64,000 bases of DNA from assembly GCF_003259435.1 (NCBI RefSeq), contig NZ_QLMA01000010.1:62001-126000 (forward strand), given 5' to 3'. The translations under genes and the position numbers were made by a program. Shown piece after piece: positions 36,383 through 45,096 of the stretch. Each line of letters starts with the position of its first letter. The first letter of the stretch is position 1. The DNA is from Chitinophaga dinghuensis (GTDB lineage Bacteria > Bacteroidota > Bacteroidia > Chitinophagales > Chitinophagaceae). The notes under the pieces are model-generated. The model did not search any database, was not told the origin of the DNA, and saw only the letters and a program-made list of their open reading frames with translations.

Positions 36383-37408
36383 ATGTACAATCTAGTAAAG
36401 AAAATACTTTTCCGCTATCCGCCGGAAAACATTCACCACAGCGTGATGCGTGGTATGAAAACCATCTATTCTTTGCCTTTGGGCAAGCAAATCCTGGAAG
36501 CATTTTGCGGCGTAAAAGACAAAACGCTCGAGCGCGAGGTATTTGGACTGAAATTTCCTAATCCAGTAGGATTGGCTGCCGGATTCGATAAGGATGCCAA
36601 ATTCATTGATGAACTGGCCAGTCTGGGTTTTGGATTTGTGGAGATTGGTACTGTTACCCCGGTGGCACAACCAGGAAATGACCTACCGAGGTTATTTCGC
36701 CTGCCGGCAGACAAGGCCCTGATTAATCGCATGGGTTTCAATAATGAAGGGGCAGTGGCCGCTGCGAAAAGGCTACAGCATAAAAAATCCAACATCATTA
36801 TTGGAGGTAATATCGGTAAGAATAAAGTAACTCCTAATGAAGAAGCCATCAGCGACTACGAAAAATGTTTCCATGCCCTTTTCCCGGTAGTGGATTATTT
36901 TGTGGTAAATGTGAGCTCTCCTAATACGCCTAATCTTCGTGCATTACAGGAAAAGGAACCATTGAAACAACTCCTGCACCACCTGCAAACGCTCAATAAT
37001 CAACAACCTAAGCCCAAACCTATATTACTGAAAATTGCGCCAGACCTGACTACAGAACAGCTGGACGACATCGTGGAGATCATCCAGGAAACGAAACTGG
37101 CCGGTATCGTTGCCACAAATACCACCATCAGCAGGGAAGATCTGCTGACTCCCGCTTCGGAAGTCGCTTCCATTGGGGCTGGCGGCTTGAGTGGACTCCC
37201 GGTAAAAGACAAGTCCACCGAGGTAATCAGGTATATTCACAAAAAAAGTAATGGGAATTTTCCCATTATTGCAGTAGGTGGCATATTTTCTGCAAAGGAT
37301 GCGCAGGAAAAATTAGATGCAGGCGCGTCCCTGGTACAGGTATATACCGGATTCATTTACGAAGGGCCAACTATTGTGAAGAAGATCTGTGCTGGACTCC
37401 GCCGATAG
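36383..37408 (+). CDS. pyrD: dihydroorotate dehydrogenase (quinone), class 2
   Basis: A 341-residue FMN enzyme of pyrimidine synthesis that oxidises dihydroorotate to orotate and gives the electrons to membrane quinone. Class 2 features are the N-terminal helical membrane-anchoring part (YNLVKKILFRYPPENIHH), NPVGLAAGFDKDA, VNVSSPNTPNLRALQ with the catalytic Ser of this class, and GVGGIFSA-like/ YTGFIYEGP text near the C-terminus. Full length. It is 29 bases upstream of terC and may be cotranscribed with it. Confidence 0.96.
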   Translation: MYNLVKKILFRYPPENIHHSVMRGMKTIYSLPLGKQILEAFCGVKDKTLEREVFGLKFPNPVGLAAGFDKDAKFIDELASLGFGFVEIGTVTPVAQPGNDLPRLFRLPADKALINRMGFNNEGAVAAAKRLQHKKSNIIIGGNIGKNKVTPNEEAISDYEKCFHALFPVVDYFVVNVSSPNTPNLRALQEKEPLKQLLHHLQTLNNQQPKPKPILLKIAPDLTTEQLDDIVEIIQETKLAGIVATNTTISREDLLTPASEVASIGAGGLSGLPVKDKSTEVIRYIHKKSNGNFPIIAVGGIFSAKDAQEKLDAGASLVQVYTGFIYEGPTIVKKICAGLRR

Positions 37409-37437
37409 TAGCATGTTTATTCTGAACTAAAACCTAT

Positions 37438-38202
37438 ATGGAACAATTTCTAACTGCTGAGTCTCTCATCAGTCTGCTCACACTTATACTTATGGAGGTC
37501 GTCCTGGGTATAGACAACGTTATCTTTGTATCTATTGTACTAAACCGTTTGCCTGCTGAAAAGCGACCAGCAGCCCGGCGGATCTGGATGTTTGCAGGTA
37601 TGGCCATACGTATTGTCCTCCTGCTTTGCATTGGCTACATTGTTCGTGCGGTACATCCACTTTTCTCTATTGGCGATCACGGGTTCAGTCTGCGCGATCT
37701 TATCATGCTCGGTGGAGGTTTATTCCTGCTGGTGAAAACCACATTGGAAATACACCATAAGCTGGAAGGAGAGGAAGAAACGGCTTCGGCCAACTCCAAG
37801 AAAGGAGGAGCGTCTTTTCTTAATATCGTTGGACAGATCATCCTGATCGACACGGTATTCTCATTCGACAGTATCATCACTGCGGTGGGATTAGCCCGTC
37901 AGATACCGGTAATGATCATCGCGGTTATTATTGCCATGATTGTAATGTTCCTGTTTGCACCGCGTATCAGCGACTTTATCCACAAACACCCTACCCTGAA
38001 GATGCTGGCATTATCCTTCCTGGTAATGGTAGGCGCCATCCTGATTGTTGAAGGCTGGAATGCTGAACAGGCACACGCTTTACACCTGAAAAACTATGTT
38101 TATTTTGCTATGGCCTTCTCCTTTGCGGTGGAACTGCTGAATATGCGCGTGCGCAAGAACAATAAACCAGTAGAATTGAAGGAACCTACTATCAAAGAAT
38201 AG
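37438..38202 (+). CDS. TerC-family integral membrane protein
   Basis: A 254-residue protein with seven to eight membrane helices and the family signatures LTLILMEVVLGIDNVIF and IDTVFSFDSIITAVGLARQ. TerC/Alx/YkoY proteins have been linked to tellurite resistance and to manganese export during co-translational metal loading of exoenzymes; the aspartates in the two signatures are conserved for metal handling. Substrate here is inferred, with Mn2+ most likely. A strong terminator follows. Confidence 0.92.
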   Translation: MEQFLTAESLISLLTLILMEVVLGIDNVIFVSIVLNRLPAEKRPAARRIWMFAGMAIRIVLLLCIGYIVRAVHPLFSIGDHGFSLRDLIMLGGGLFLLVKTTLEIHHKLEGEEETASANSKKGGASFLNIVGQIILIDTVFSFDSIITAVGLARQIPVMIIAVIIAMIVMFLFAPRISDFIHKHPTLKMLALSFLVMVGAILIVEGWNAEQAHALHLKNYVYFAMAFSFAVELLNMRVRKNNKPVELKEPTIKE

Positions 38203-38234
38203 GTTAGTAAAATCATTTATCACTATATTATCTT

Positions 38235-38265
38235 AAGCGGCTGGTTCCTGAGGAATCAGCCGCTT
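38235..38265 (+). terminator. intrinsic terminator after terC
   Basis: AAGCGGCTG (38235-38243) pairs with CAGCCGCTT (38257-38265), and TTCCT pairs with AGGAA inside. TTTTC follows. The stem is long and nearly perfect. Confidence 0.85.
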
Positions 38266-38278
38266 TTCATTTATACCC

Positions 38279-38313
38279 AAAAAAAAGAGACTGACCGTGT
38301 CAGGGCCAGCCTC
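38279..38313 (-). terminator. minus-strand terminator facing terC
   Basis: On the minus strand GAGGCTGGCC (38313 to 38304) pairs with GGTCAGTCTC (38296 to 38287) with two G.U pairs, and eight T follow (complement of 38279-38286). No recognised minus-strand gene ends within 2 kb, so it implies a transcript coming from the repeat-rich region. Confidence 0.75.
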
Positions 38314-38880
38314 CTTGGAACAGAACAACAATCGAAGGAATTCGTATTGTTTTTAATCAATCAACAACTTGTTCAACCTATAAAACTTTAAAATCCAATA
38401 ACAAAAAATAAAAACTCAATACTAGAATTATGTCCCAGTAAACACTGGGTTCACAAACTTCAAATCATCTAATCATTATGTCATCATATCACTCCAATAA
38501 AATCATTCTTTCAAACAAAATGCATTAACAAACATGAAACAGATCTAATTATAAGATCTCCCAAAAACTACTACAGCAATCATTGGGTTAATCACTATAA
38601 AGTCGCAGCACTCCAATAACTTCCAGAAAAACACTACTTCTGAAAATTGAGTACTAACTTAAACTTCCGCTTATCAATTCCCCAAAAAGGGAATAATTGG
38701 GTTAACAAACATGGCTGTTGCACACAGCAATCTCATAGAAAAACACTAATCCCAACAAAGGGAGAAAACATTATCAAAGCTATACCTATCCATCACCTTC
38801 ACTCAGAAATGTGAAAACAATTGGGTTAACAAACATGGATGGGTTAGCGCCATACTAAGTACTTCTCCGTTTCAGCAACC

Positions 38881-38946
38881 TGGCGAAAGGTGCAGCAAAA
38901 TGTAGTGAGAAGCAGATAACCACACTACACTTGCTGCTTTTCGCCA
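38881..38946. repeat. 66-base three-stem hairpin
   Basis: TGGCGAAA pairs with TTTCGCCA, GCAGCAA with TTGCTGC, and TGTAGTG with CACTACA: 22 base pairs separated by tiny internal loops, closed by a 15-base loop. No coding frame explains it and no T run follows. It may be a structured RNA or the tip of a palindromic mobile element. Confidence 0.75.
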
Positions 38947-38987
38947 TCCTACGGGTCTTCCAATCATAAAAATTTCAGTTATGGAAA

Positions 38988-39999
38988 CAAAGGGCTGACT
39001 GTTTCTAAGCCAGCCACTTTGCACACAAGGGTCACGTATAAATCGTGACACCGCTCCCCTTTTGCCGAATGCCTACTCCATTAGGTTGCATATATCTTGT
39101 CAACACTAATTCTTCATTGGCTGACAATACATACAAGTGGAATGGATATACAATGTCTCTTTGAACTTCGAACCGTTTTTCATTTTAGATCAAAGGACTG
39201 ACCATTCTCCCAAATGGCCAGCCACTTTGATCTGTCGCAGTACACGAAAGATCGTTCCTACTTTGGCCAGCGACTTTATGGCCAACCAAACTCACAAATA
39301 CACTACATTTATATTCACGTTTGCATTTGTATTTGTATTTGCATTTGTATTCACATTTGTATTTGCTTTCACATTCACATTTACTTTCACAACTCACATT
39401 TCCAACTCACATTTTCATACACACCTACATATGCACTTACACACACGCTTACCTATACGCTAACGCATACACTTAGATAAATACTTACGAATAGGATACA
39501 CAGCATACGAGCGAATCGCATCTGCTACTCATTCTTTAACTCGTTACCCCAAAAAAATAATCAACAATTGTATGGCGTATTTCGAAAAAAATAGGTCAGT
39601 AGTAATAAATCCATCTACAATGATTTGTTAGGCAACAGGCTCCCTCATTGGATTTTTACATCCAATATCAACTCCACGTAAAACACCATGTACCATATAA
39701 ATGTACCTGCGTTCAATAGTTGGCTGGCCAGGAAATGGCCAGCCGTTATTGGTTGCACTATTGGGATGCCTATAGCTGCATCCCTCCACTACCTGGAAAA
39801 CGCAAGGGTTAGTATGTGAAGGATACCACTGATGTCGGAATCCGGAACTGTGGCCGGCCGGAAAAGAGCCGGCCCGTCCGGCGGTGCGACAGATACCTAT
39901 GAACCTCCCCTCTCTGCCTCACACCTTTTGCAATCCTCCAGTGATCCTTCAGTAAATATTTTTTTTAAAATTAAGGGGCCGACCAAGAAATAGTCAGCC
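38988..39999 (-). repeat. family of six related GGCTGGCC hairpins
   Basis: Hairpins at 38988-39021, 39188-39232, 39263-39285, 39714-39751, 39852-39874 and 39977-39999 share a stem near GGCTGGCC/GGCCAGCC; the terminator at 38287-38313 is a seventh. Two copies also share an outer CAAAG/CTTTG stem with the same one-base bulge. Imperfect positions are A.C or C.A on the + strand, which become G.U on the minus strand, so the transcribed strand is probably minus. Confidence 0.7.
39303..39480. repeat. degenerate hexanucleotide tract
   Basis: Runs of CATTTG/TATTTG and CATTCA with a 6-base period to about 39400 fade into CA-rich, loosely periodic sequence. The + strand is almost free of G. The overlapping open frames encode only Phe/Thr/Cys/Lys low-complexity text. 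Confidence 0.8.
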
Positions 40000-40619
40000 G
40001 TTGTTGCTGTTGAATAGATACAAATTGGTAGGTTTTTGATTCATGACAGAAAAATTGGGTTAACAAACAAGGGGTTAACAAACATCTGTTTGTTGAAATT
40101 GTGATGCTACTATATAGATTATGGTCTTCGTATTTTATTATGCTTCTCATTTTGATAACGGCGTTTTTAATTGATAGATCAAAACTATTCAAAAGCGAAA
40201 AGCCAAAACCGCGTTTTTCAACTTTAAAATCCCCGAATGAGAATGAACAGGATCATGATAAATTGAACAAAATGAACAGAATGAGAGAAAATGAGAATGC
40301 AATGGCTTAGAATCAGCCATGGAAGAAGATTTAGGGCAGTACTTTGAAAATGAACAGACCCTTAAGAAAAAAGGGAATGAGACATAGCTACAGGAATATT
40401 AACTCAAAATATTTGGCACTTCTGCAGAATGAGCCCTGTTGGCAATGGGCCATTCCATCTCTTCACGGGGATTAAAGAACCCCTTTATATTATACAGTTA
40501 GGATTACGAATAAATATCACCATCACAGCCATGAAACCCTAACCGCAGACCAGGATCTGCTGTATAAATAAGTGATGATTTTTTCATAAAATCAGGTTAA
40601 CAAATTAAGAATAAGGCAC

Positions 40620-40826
40620 TCAAATAATCATGGCTTGAAAGAATTCCTCACTAGGCTCTTGTTTAGGAAAAACTACCTTATAATACTCTAACAACCATTT
40701 TGTATTCTCCTCGGGTAACTCTAAATCCAATACAGAATACTCCCAATTTTCATAAGAGGAAACAGCAAAATCCAATCTTCTTTGGTACTCCTCTCCTAAT
40801 CTTTTAAATCTTTCAGATGTTAACAT
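40620..40826 (-). CDS. small hypothetical protein in the repeat-rich region
   Basis: A 68-residue acidic, probably helical protein (MLTSERFKRLGEEYQRRLDF at the start, then WEYSVLDLELPEENTKWLL). Unlike other frames nearby, its composition is balanced, with four Trp/Tyr-rich positions and no low-complexity stretch, which supports a real gene. No family recognised; the size and acidic, aromatic make-up recall small immunity-type proteins, but that is only an impression. A 14-base perfect inverted repeat lies 160 bases upstream and the structured minus-strand repeats lie downstream. Confidence 0.5.
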   Translation of the reverse strand: MLTSERFKRLGEEYQRRLDFAVSSYENWEYSVLDLELPEENTKWLLEYYKVVFPKQEPSEEFFQAMII

Positions 40827-40986
40827 TGTTAATAATTTTTAGATGTTAAGAAATGAAAATACCAGGCAAGAAGATCATACAGCAGCCCATAGTGCAGTGA
40901 ATGCTGATAAAGGCAAGAAAAGGTTAACCAACAAAAGGTTCAGACAATAAAAATATAAGCGTGAACTTCCGATGGCTATCATTTTC

Positions 40987-41047
40987 TGATCTAGTTTTGA
41001 TGTTGAAAACAAACATTCACCACTCAAAACTAGATCAAAAAATCATC
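40987..41047. repeat. 14-base perfect inverted repeat
   Basis: TGATCTAGTTTTGA (40987-41000) and TCAAAACTAGATCA (41034-41047) flank a 33-base loop. It lies between the end of rsmE and the small gene at 40620, both on the minus strand, so it may form in their shared or separate transcripts. No T run follows. Confidence 0.75.
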
Positions 41048-41133
41048 GAAAACCCACGCCTGTAAAGAATCTTTTCCGCGAATGGAATGAACAGATCTAA
41101 ATGAAAATGAACAGATCCAGGTGAGAAAAATAG

Positions 41134-41841
41134 TTAAGATTTGATATTCATGATTACAGCGGCGACCATTCCGGCAGTTTCAGTCCGAAGACGCGTGTCT
41201 CCCAATGACACCGGCTGAAAACCCGCTGCCAACGCAGTTTTTATTTCATCAGAAGTAAAATCTCCCTCTGGTCCAATTAGGATAATAGTATCCTTACCCG
41301 CTTCCATCACATCTTCTAAAGCAATTTTCTGCTCCGGCAAACAATGCGCAATAAAACGCTGCGCATCCCGATTAGTCGCCACCAATTTATCGAACGACTG
41401 CAGCTCCTCTAATATCGGCAGATAAAACTGCTTCGACTGCAACATCGCGGATACCAATATATTTTGTAATCGCTCCGCTTTTATCTTTTCCTTCTCTGTA
41501 CGCGCACTCACCAGCGGAATAATTGTCTGTATTCCAATCTCTGTCGCCTTTTCCAAAAACCACTCAATCCTGGAAGCATTTTTTGTAAATGCTATGGCTA
41601 TACGAAGCGCAGGCGATGGTGCAGGCATTTGCTCCCGCCCACTCACCTGCACCACACATTTCTTCCTGTTGTCGTCCGTAATGACTGTAGTGTATTTATT
41701 GCCCCTGCCATCGGCCAGCAATACCGTATCTCCCTTTTCATGCCGCAATACCTGGATACAATATTTCGAAGTATCCTCATTCATCGTATAAGAGACCGCA
41801 TCCTCCCGGATTTCCGGCGCATAAAATACAGGTAATTCCAT
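41134..41841 (-). CDS. rsmE: 16S rRNA (uracil(1498)-N(3))-methyltransferase
   Basis: A 235-residue SPOUT-class enzyme that methylates N3 of U1498 in 16S rRNA using S-adenosylmethionine. It has an N-terminal PUA-like domain (about 1-70, HVLR-type text reads CIQVLRHEKGDTVLLADG), and the knotted SAM site with DTIILIGPEGDFTSDEI and VSLGDTRLRTETAGMVA, both diagnostic for RsmE. Full length. It follows the MATE gene by 30 bases on the same strand. Confidence 0.95.
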   Translation of the reverse strand: MELPVFYAPEIREDAVSYTMNEDTSKYCIQVLRHEKGDTVLLADGRGNKYTTVITDDNRKKCVVQVSGREQMPAPSPALRIAIAFTKNASRIEWFLEKATEIGIQTIIPLVSARTEKEKIKAERLQNILVSAMLQSKQFYLPILEELQSFDKLVATNRDAQRFIAHCLPEQKIALEDVMEAGKDTIILIGPEGDFTSDEIKTALAAGFQPVSLGDTRLRTETAGMVAAVIMNIKS

Positions 41842-41871
41842 ATTACAATCAGTCAGTTTTTTGCAAAAGTC

Positions 41872-43230
41872 CTAAATATCTGCTTCTAATTCCAGTTTTT
41901 TAGTCCGTGTATGAAATCTTATGAACAGTAACACAGACGCAGTCAGCAATCCCAGCAACAATGCCCACCATATGCCTTCTACGCCATAGCCCATGGTAAT
42001 ACCCAGGAAATAACCCAATGGGATACCCATTACCCAGTATGCCAGCAACGTTATGATAGTAGGCACTTTCACATCTCCTAAACCACGAAGCACGCCCAAT
42101 CCCACGACCTGCGTACCGTCAAATAACTGGAAGAATGCCGCAATAATCAACAAACGAGCCGCAATACTCACCACCTGCTGATCCTGGATATATAACATCG
42201 GTAACAGATGATTACCAAACATAAACAACAAAGCAGTAACGCCCATCAATACCAATACCATATGATAACTCGCAATGGCCGACATACGCAACCCTCTGAA
42301 ATCTTTCTTACCGAAGTTATTCCCGCTTTTAATACCCGCTGCCGCAGAAATTCCACTGGCCATCATATAGGTCATAGCAGCAAGACTCAGCGCGATCTGA
42401 TGCGCAGCCAGTTCCGCCGCACCCATCCAGCCGACCATGATAGCGGCGCCACTGAATGCGCTCACCTCAAAAATATACTGTAATGCCACCGGCGTTCCAA
42501 TCCCCAGAATCTTCTTAATATTCGCAAACTGGATATTGCCGAATCCAAAAGAACGCAGATAATCCTTAAAACGGGGCGAACGCAATACATATATCATCAT
42601 CGTGATGCCCATCAACAGCCTGTCTGTAAATGTGGCAATACCCACACCTACCACGCCCATTCGCGGCAATCCAAAGAGTCCATATACCAACGATATCCCA
42701 ATTACAATGTTGATGATATTACCAATGATGGAAATATTCATCGCCTGTCGGGTAAAGCCCAGTCCTTCTGCAAATTGCTTGAAGGTCAGGAACAACATAA
42801 GCGGAATAAACGAAAAACCAAGATAACGTAGGAAAGGCCTCGCCTGTTCCACTACATCTGGTTCCTGATCTAATAAATTCATATGTCCGCTGCCCCAGTA
42901 AATAACCATTGATAACAATATTCCTACTGTCATATTGATGATCAGACTATGACTAAGCAAATGGCCGATACTGCTTTTATTACCACGACCGTTCTCCTGT
43001 GCAATCAATGGAGTTAAACCATACGACATACCAATACCTGTCACCATAAAAATGGAGAACAAACTATTGCCTAGAGAAACCGCTGCCAGCGGCACTTTCC
43101 CCGTATGTCCAATAATAAGGCTATCGGATAGCGCCACCAGGGTATGACCTAGCTGACTGATAACTACGGGATAGGCTAAACTAAAATTATCCCGATAATA
43201 GGGGCTATACTTTAAATACAATTGTTTCAT
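41872..43230 (-). CDS. MATE-family efflux transporter
   Basis: A 452-residue exporter with 12 membrane helices in two related halves, driven by Na+ or H+. Typical motifs are YPVVISQLGHTLVALSDSLIIGHTG at the start of the first half, PLIAQENGRGN, and VALQYIFEVSAFSGAAIMVGWMG at the start of the second half. NorM-type members expel cationic drugs; the substrate is unknown here. It lies downstream of dnaB, separated by a strong terminator. Confidence 0.93.
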   Translation of the reverse strand: MKQLYLKYSPYYRDNFSLAYPVVISQLGHTLVALSDSLIIGHTGKVPLAAVSLGNSLFSIFMVTGIGMSYGLTPLIAQENGRGNKSSIGHLLSHSLIINMTVGILLSMVIYWGSGHMNLLDQEPDVVEQARPFLRYLGFSFIPLMLFLTFKQFAEGLGFTRQAMNISIIGNIINIVIGISLVYGLFGLPRMGVVGVGIATFTDRLLMGITMMIYVLRSPRFKDYLRSFGFGNIQFANIKKILGIGTPVALQYIFEVSAFSGAAIMVGWMGAAELAAHQIALSLAAMTYMMASGISAAAGIKSGNNFGKKDFRGLRMSAIASYHMVLVLMGVTALLFMFGNHLLPMLYIQDQQVVSIAARLLIIAAFFQLFDGTQVVGLGVLRGLGDVKVPTIITLLAYWVMGIPLGYFLGITMGYGVEGIWWALLLGLLTASVLLFIRFHTRTKKLELEADI

Positions 43231-43255
43231 TGGTTCTTCTGTTAATTCATATCAT

Positions 43256-43286
43256 AAAAAAAGCCGGCATCATACGACGCCGGCTT
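43256..43286 (-). terminator. intrinsic terminator after dnaB
   Basis: AAGCCGGC (43261-43268) pairs with GCCGGCTT (43279-43286). On the minus strand the stem is followed by seven T (complement of 43256-43262). It lies 23 bases after the dnaB stop codon. Confidence 0.9.
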
Positions 43287-43308
43287 CTATGCAAATAAGT
43301 TTTACCTG

Positions 43309-44877
43309 CTAAAAGGGAGCATCTTCAAATCCTTCATCAAAGTCCATATCATTCATTTTGGACCCTTTCTGAATATAGAGTTTTGCTTCATCATTGCCGC
43401 CACCGCCGCCATGTTGCTGACGCATTCCAGCGAATGGATTGCCGCCACCTGGATTTTCCAGACTACCATCATCTTCAAAGCGCTGGAATTCCAGTACTGC
43501 TCGTAATTTAATGGTATCCAGTTGACCATTACGGTGCTTGGCTATACGAACGTGGGTTTCACCTTTATTGGATTCGCCCATTTCATTGGTGTTAATTTCA
43601 TAATACTCAGGACGGTACAGGAACATTACCATGTCCGCATCCTGCTCGATCGCTCCGGATTCACGTAAATCGGATAACTGTGGCATTTTGTTACCGTCTT
43701 TTCGTTTTTCCACATCACGACTCAACTGTGACAGAGCGATTACTGGTACCTGCAACTCTTTTGCAAGTCCTTTCAGATCTCTCGAAATTTTACTGATCTC
43801 TTGTTCACGGTTACTTCCTTTACCATCGCCGCTTCCGCTCATCAGCTGGAGGTAGTCGATGATAATAACGCCTACGCCATGATTATGCACCAAGCGTCTA
43901 CACTTGGCACGTAATTCAAAGATGTTGAGGGCCGGAGTATCGTCAATGAAAATCGGCGCTTTTGCCAGGCGTTCAATACCATGGGTCATCAGCTTCTTCA
44001 TTTCATATTCTTCCAGTTTACCTCGGGAGATTTTTTCCAGTTTGATTTCCGACTCGGCCGAGAGAATACGTTGTACAATCTGTCCGGACGACATCTCCAA
44101 AGAGAATACCGCCGCGCCTTTTGGAAATCTTGGATGCAATGCCGCATTTCTGGCCAGGTTCAACGCGAAGGCGGTCTTACCCACAGACGGACGTGCCGCA
44201 ATAATGATCAAATCCGTTGACTGCCAGCCATATGTTACCTTGTCCAGAGAAGGGAATCCCGATGGAACACCGGTAATATCATCGCCTTTATTACGCAGAT
44301 CCTCAATACGCTTCATGGTGTTCACCAATACGCGGTCGATGGAATCATAGTTTTTACGCAAGTGGTTATTGGTAATCTCAAACAGCTTCGATTCGGCACT
44401 GTCTAACAGGTCGAATACATCGGCAGTATCTTCGTATGATTCTGTAAGGATCTCTCCGGATATGCGAATCAGCTCACGCTGGATAAATTTCTGCAGGATA
44501 ATACGCGCATGCGCCTCAATGTTGGCAGAAGAAACCACCGCGTTGGTCAGTTTCATCACTGTATACGGCCCGCCAACAGATTCCAGAGATCCCATAGAAC
44601 GCAGCTCTTCGGTAACAGTCAGAATATCCACCGGCATAGACTTAGAGGCCAACCGGGTCATGGCGGAAAATATTAACTGGTGTGCCTCTACGTAAAAACA
44701 CTCTCCTTTTAATATCTCTACTACAACATCAAAGGCACCTTTTTCCAGCATGATGGCTCCCAAAACAGCTTCTTCCAATTCCTTAGCCTGTGGTGGTACT
44801 TTTCCGTACACTAAGGACGATACCTCAATGGACGATTTTCTACGCACATTGCGGTCTTTCTTGAGATTGAGATCCAT
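43309..44877 (-). CDS. dnaB: replicative DNA helicase
   Basis: A 522-residue hexameric helicase that unwinds DNA ahead of the replication fork. It has the N-terminal DnaB domain (about 30-130, PPQAKELEEAVLGAIMLEKGAFDVV), the RecA-like domain with Walker A ARPSVGKTAFALNLARN, Walker B VIIIDYLQLM, and the ALSQLSRDVEKR motif. A Gly/Asn-rich linker and an acidic tail (MNDMDFDEGFEDAPF) end the protein. There is no intein. The upstream gap holds a cluster of DnaA boxes. Confidence 0.97.
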   Translation of the reverse strand: MDLNLKKDRNVRRKSSIEVSSLVYGKVPPQAKELEEAVLGAIMLEKGAFDVVVEILKGECFYVEAHQLIFSAMTRLASKSMPVDILTVTEELRSMGSLESVGGPYTVMKLTNAVVSSANIEAHARIILQKFIQRELIRISGEILTESYEDTADVFDLLDSAESKLFEITNNHLRKNYDSIDRVLVNTMKRIEDLRNKGDDITGVPSGFPSLDKVTYGWQSTDLIIIAARPSVGKTAFALNLARNAALHPRFPKGAAVFSLEMSSGQIVQRILSAESEIKLEKISRGKLEEYEMKKLMTHGIERLAKAPIFIDDTPALNIFELRAKCRRLVHNHGVGVIIIDYLQLMSGSGDGKGSNREQEISKISRDLKGLAKELQVPVIALSQLSRDVEKRKDGNKMPQLSDLRESGAIEQDADMVMFLYRPEYYEINTNEMGESNKGETHVRIAKHRNGQLDTIKLRAVLEFQRFEDDGSLENPGGGNPFAGMRQQHGGGGGNDEAKLYIQKGSKMNDMDFDEGFEDAPF

Positions 44878-45096
44878 TTATGGTTAGTGTGTTAAAAAAA
44901 GTTAATAAAAGGTTACTGTCAATGGGCTTTTCCTGGTGCTTTACAATTGATTGGTATGCATTATTCTCGCATTCTGACGCTTATTGCTACTTTAAGAAAT
45001 TGTAAATTTTTTCGAGCCGTACAAACTAAGGTAATGGCATTTTTTCATTTATCACTGTCCCGAAACGGACTAAATTTATTAAGCCTCAATCACAGG

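Larger units (their letters stand above)
38444..40608. repeat. dispersed GGGTTAACAAACATG motif
   Basis: The motif ATTGGGTTAACAAACATGG occurs complete at 38696-38714 and 38820-38838. Near copies are at 40054-40072 and 40072-40088, and shorter variants at 38444, 38524, 38582 and 40592. Read on the minus strand each starts ATG TTT GTT AAC CC. Between copies the sequence is not conserved. Confidence 0.7.
38314..41133. other. gene-poor, repeat-rich region of about 2.8 kb
   Basis: Apart from one 68-codon frame there is no convincing gene. The region holds hairpins sharing a GGCTGGCC core, two large stem-loops (38881-38946 and 40987-41047), at least seven copies or variants of GGGTTAACAAACATG, several copies of AATGAACAGA, and a hexanucleotide-like tract. 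It is more AT-rich than its neighbours. All this is consistent with a noncoding or decayed mobile or RNA element. Confidence 0.7.

Noticed and set aside
39137..39463. Open frame of 108 codons on the + strand in the repeat region
   Set aside because: Half of it is Phe/Thr text from the hexanucleotide tract; the frame exists because the tract lacks stop codons.
38881..39999. Retron or integron-attC interpretation of the hairpins
   Set aside because: No reverse transcriptase or integrase gene is in the window, and the hairpin ends lack the GTTRRRY core sites of attC.
40101..40310. Open frame of 69 codons with a hydrophobic stretch, + strand
   Set aside because: Starts at GTG inside a repeated box, then becomes Asn/Glu/Lys-rich text from A-rich DNA. 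The strand with the structural signal is the other one. Could still be a small membrane peptide, but support is weak.
38203..41133. tRNA or rRNA genes in the gene-poor region
   Set aside because: I looked for T-arm GTTCGA-type motifs with paired acceptor ends on both strands and found none convincing.
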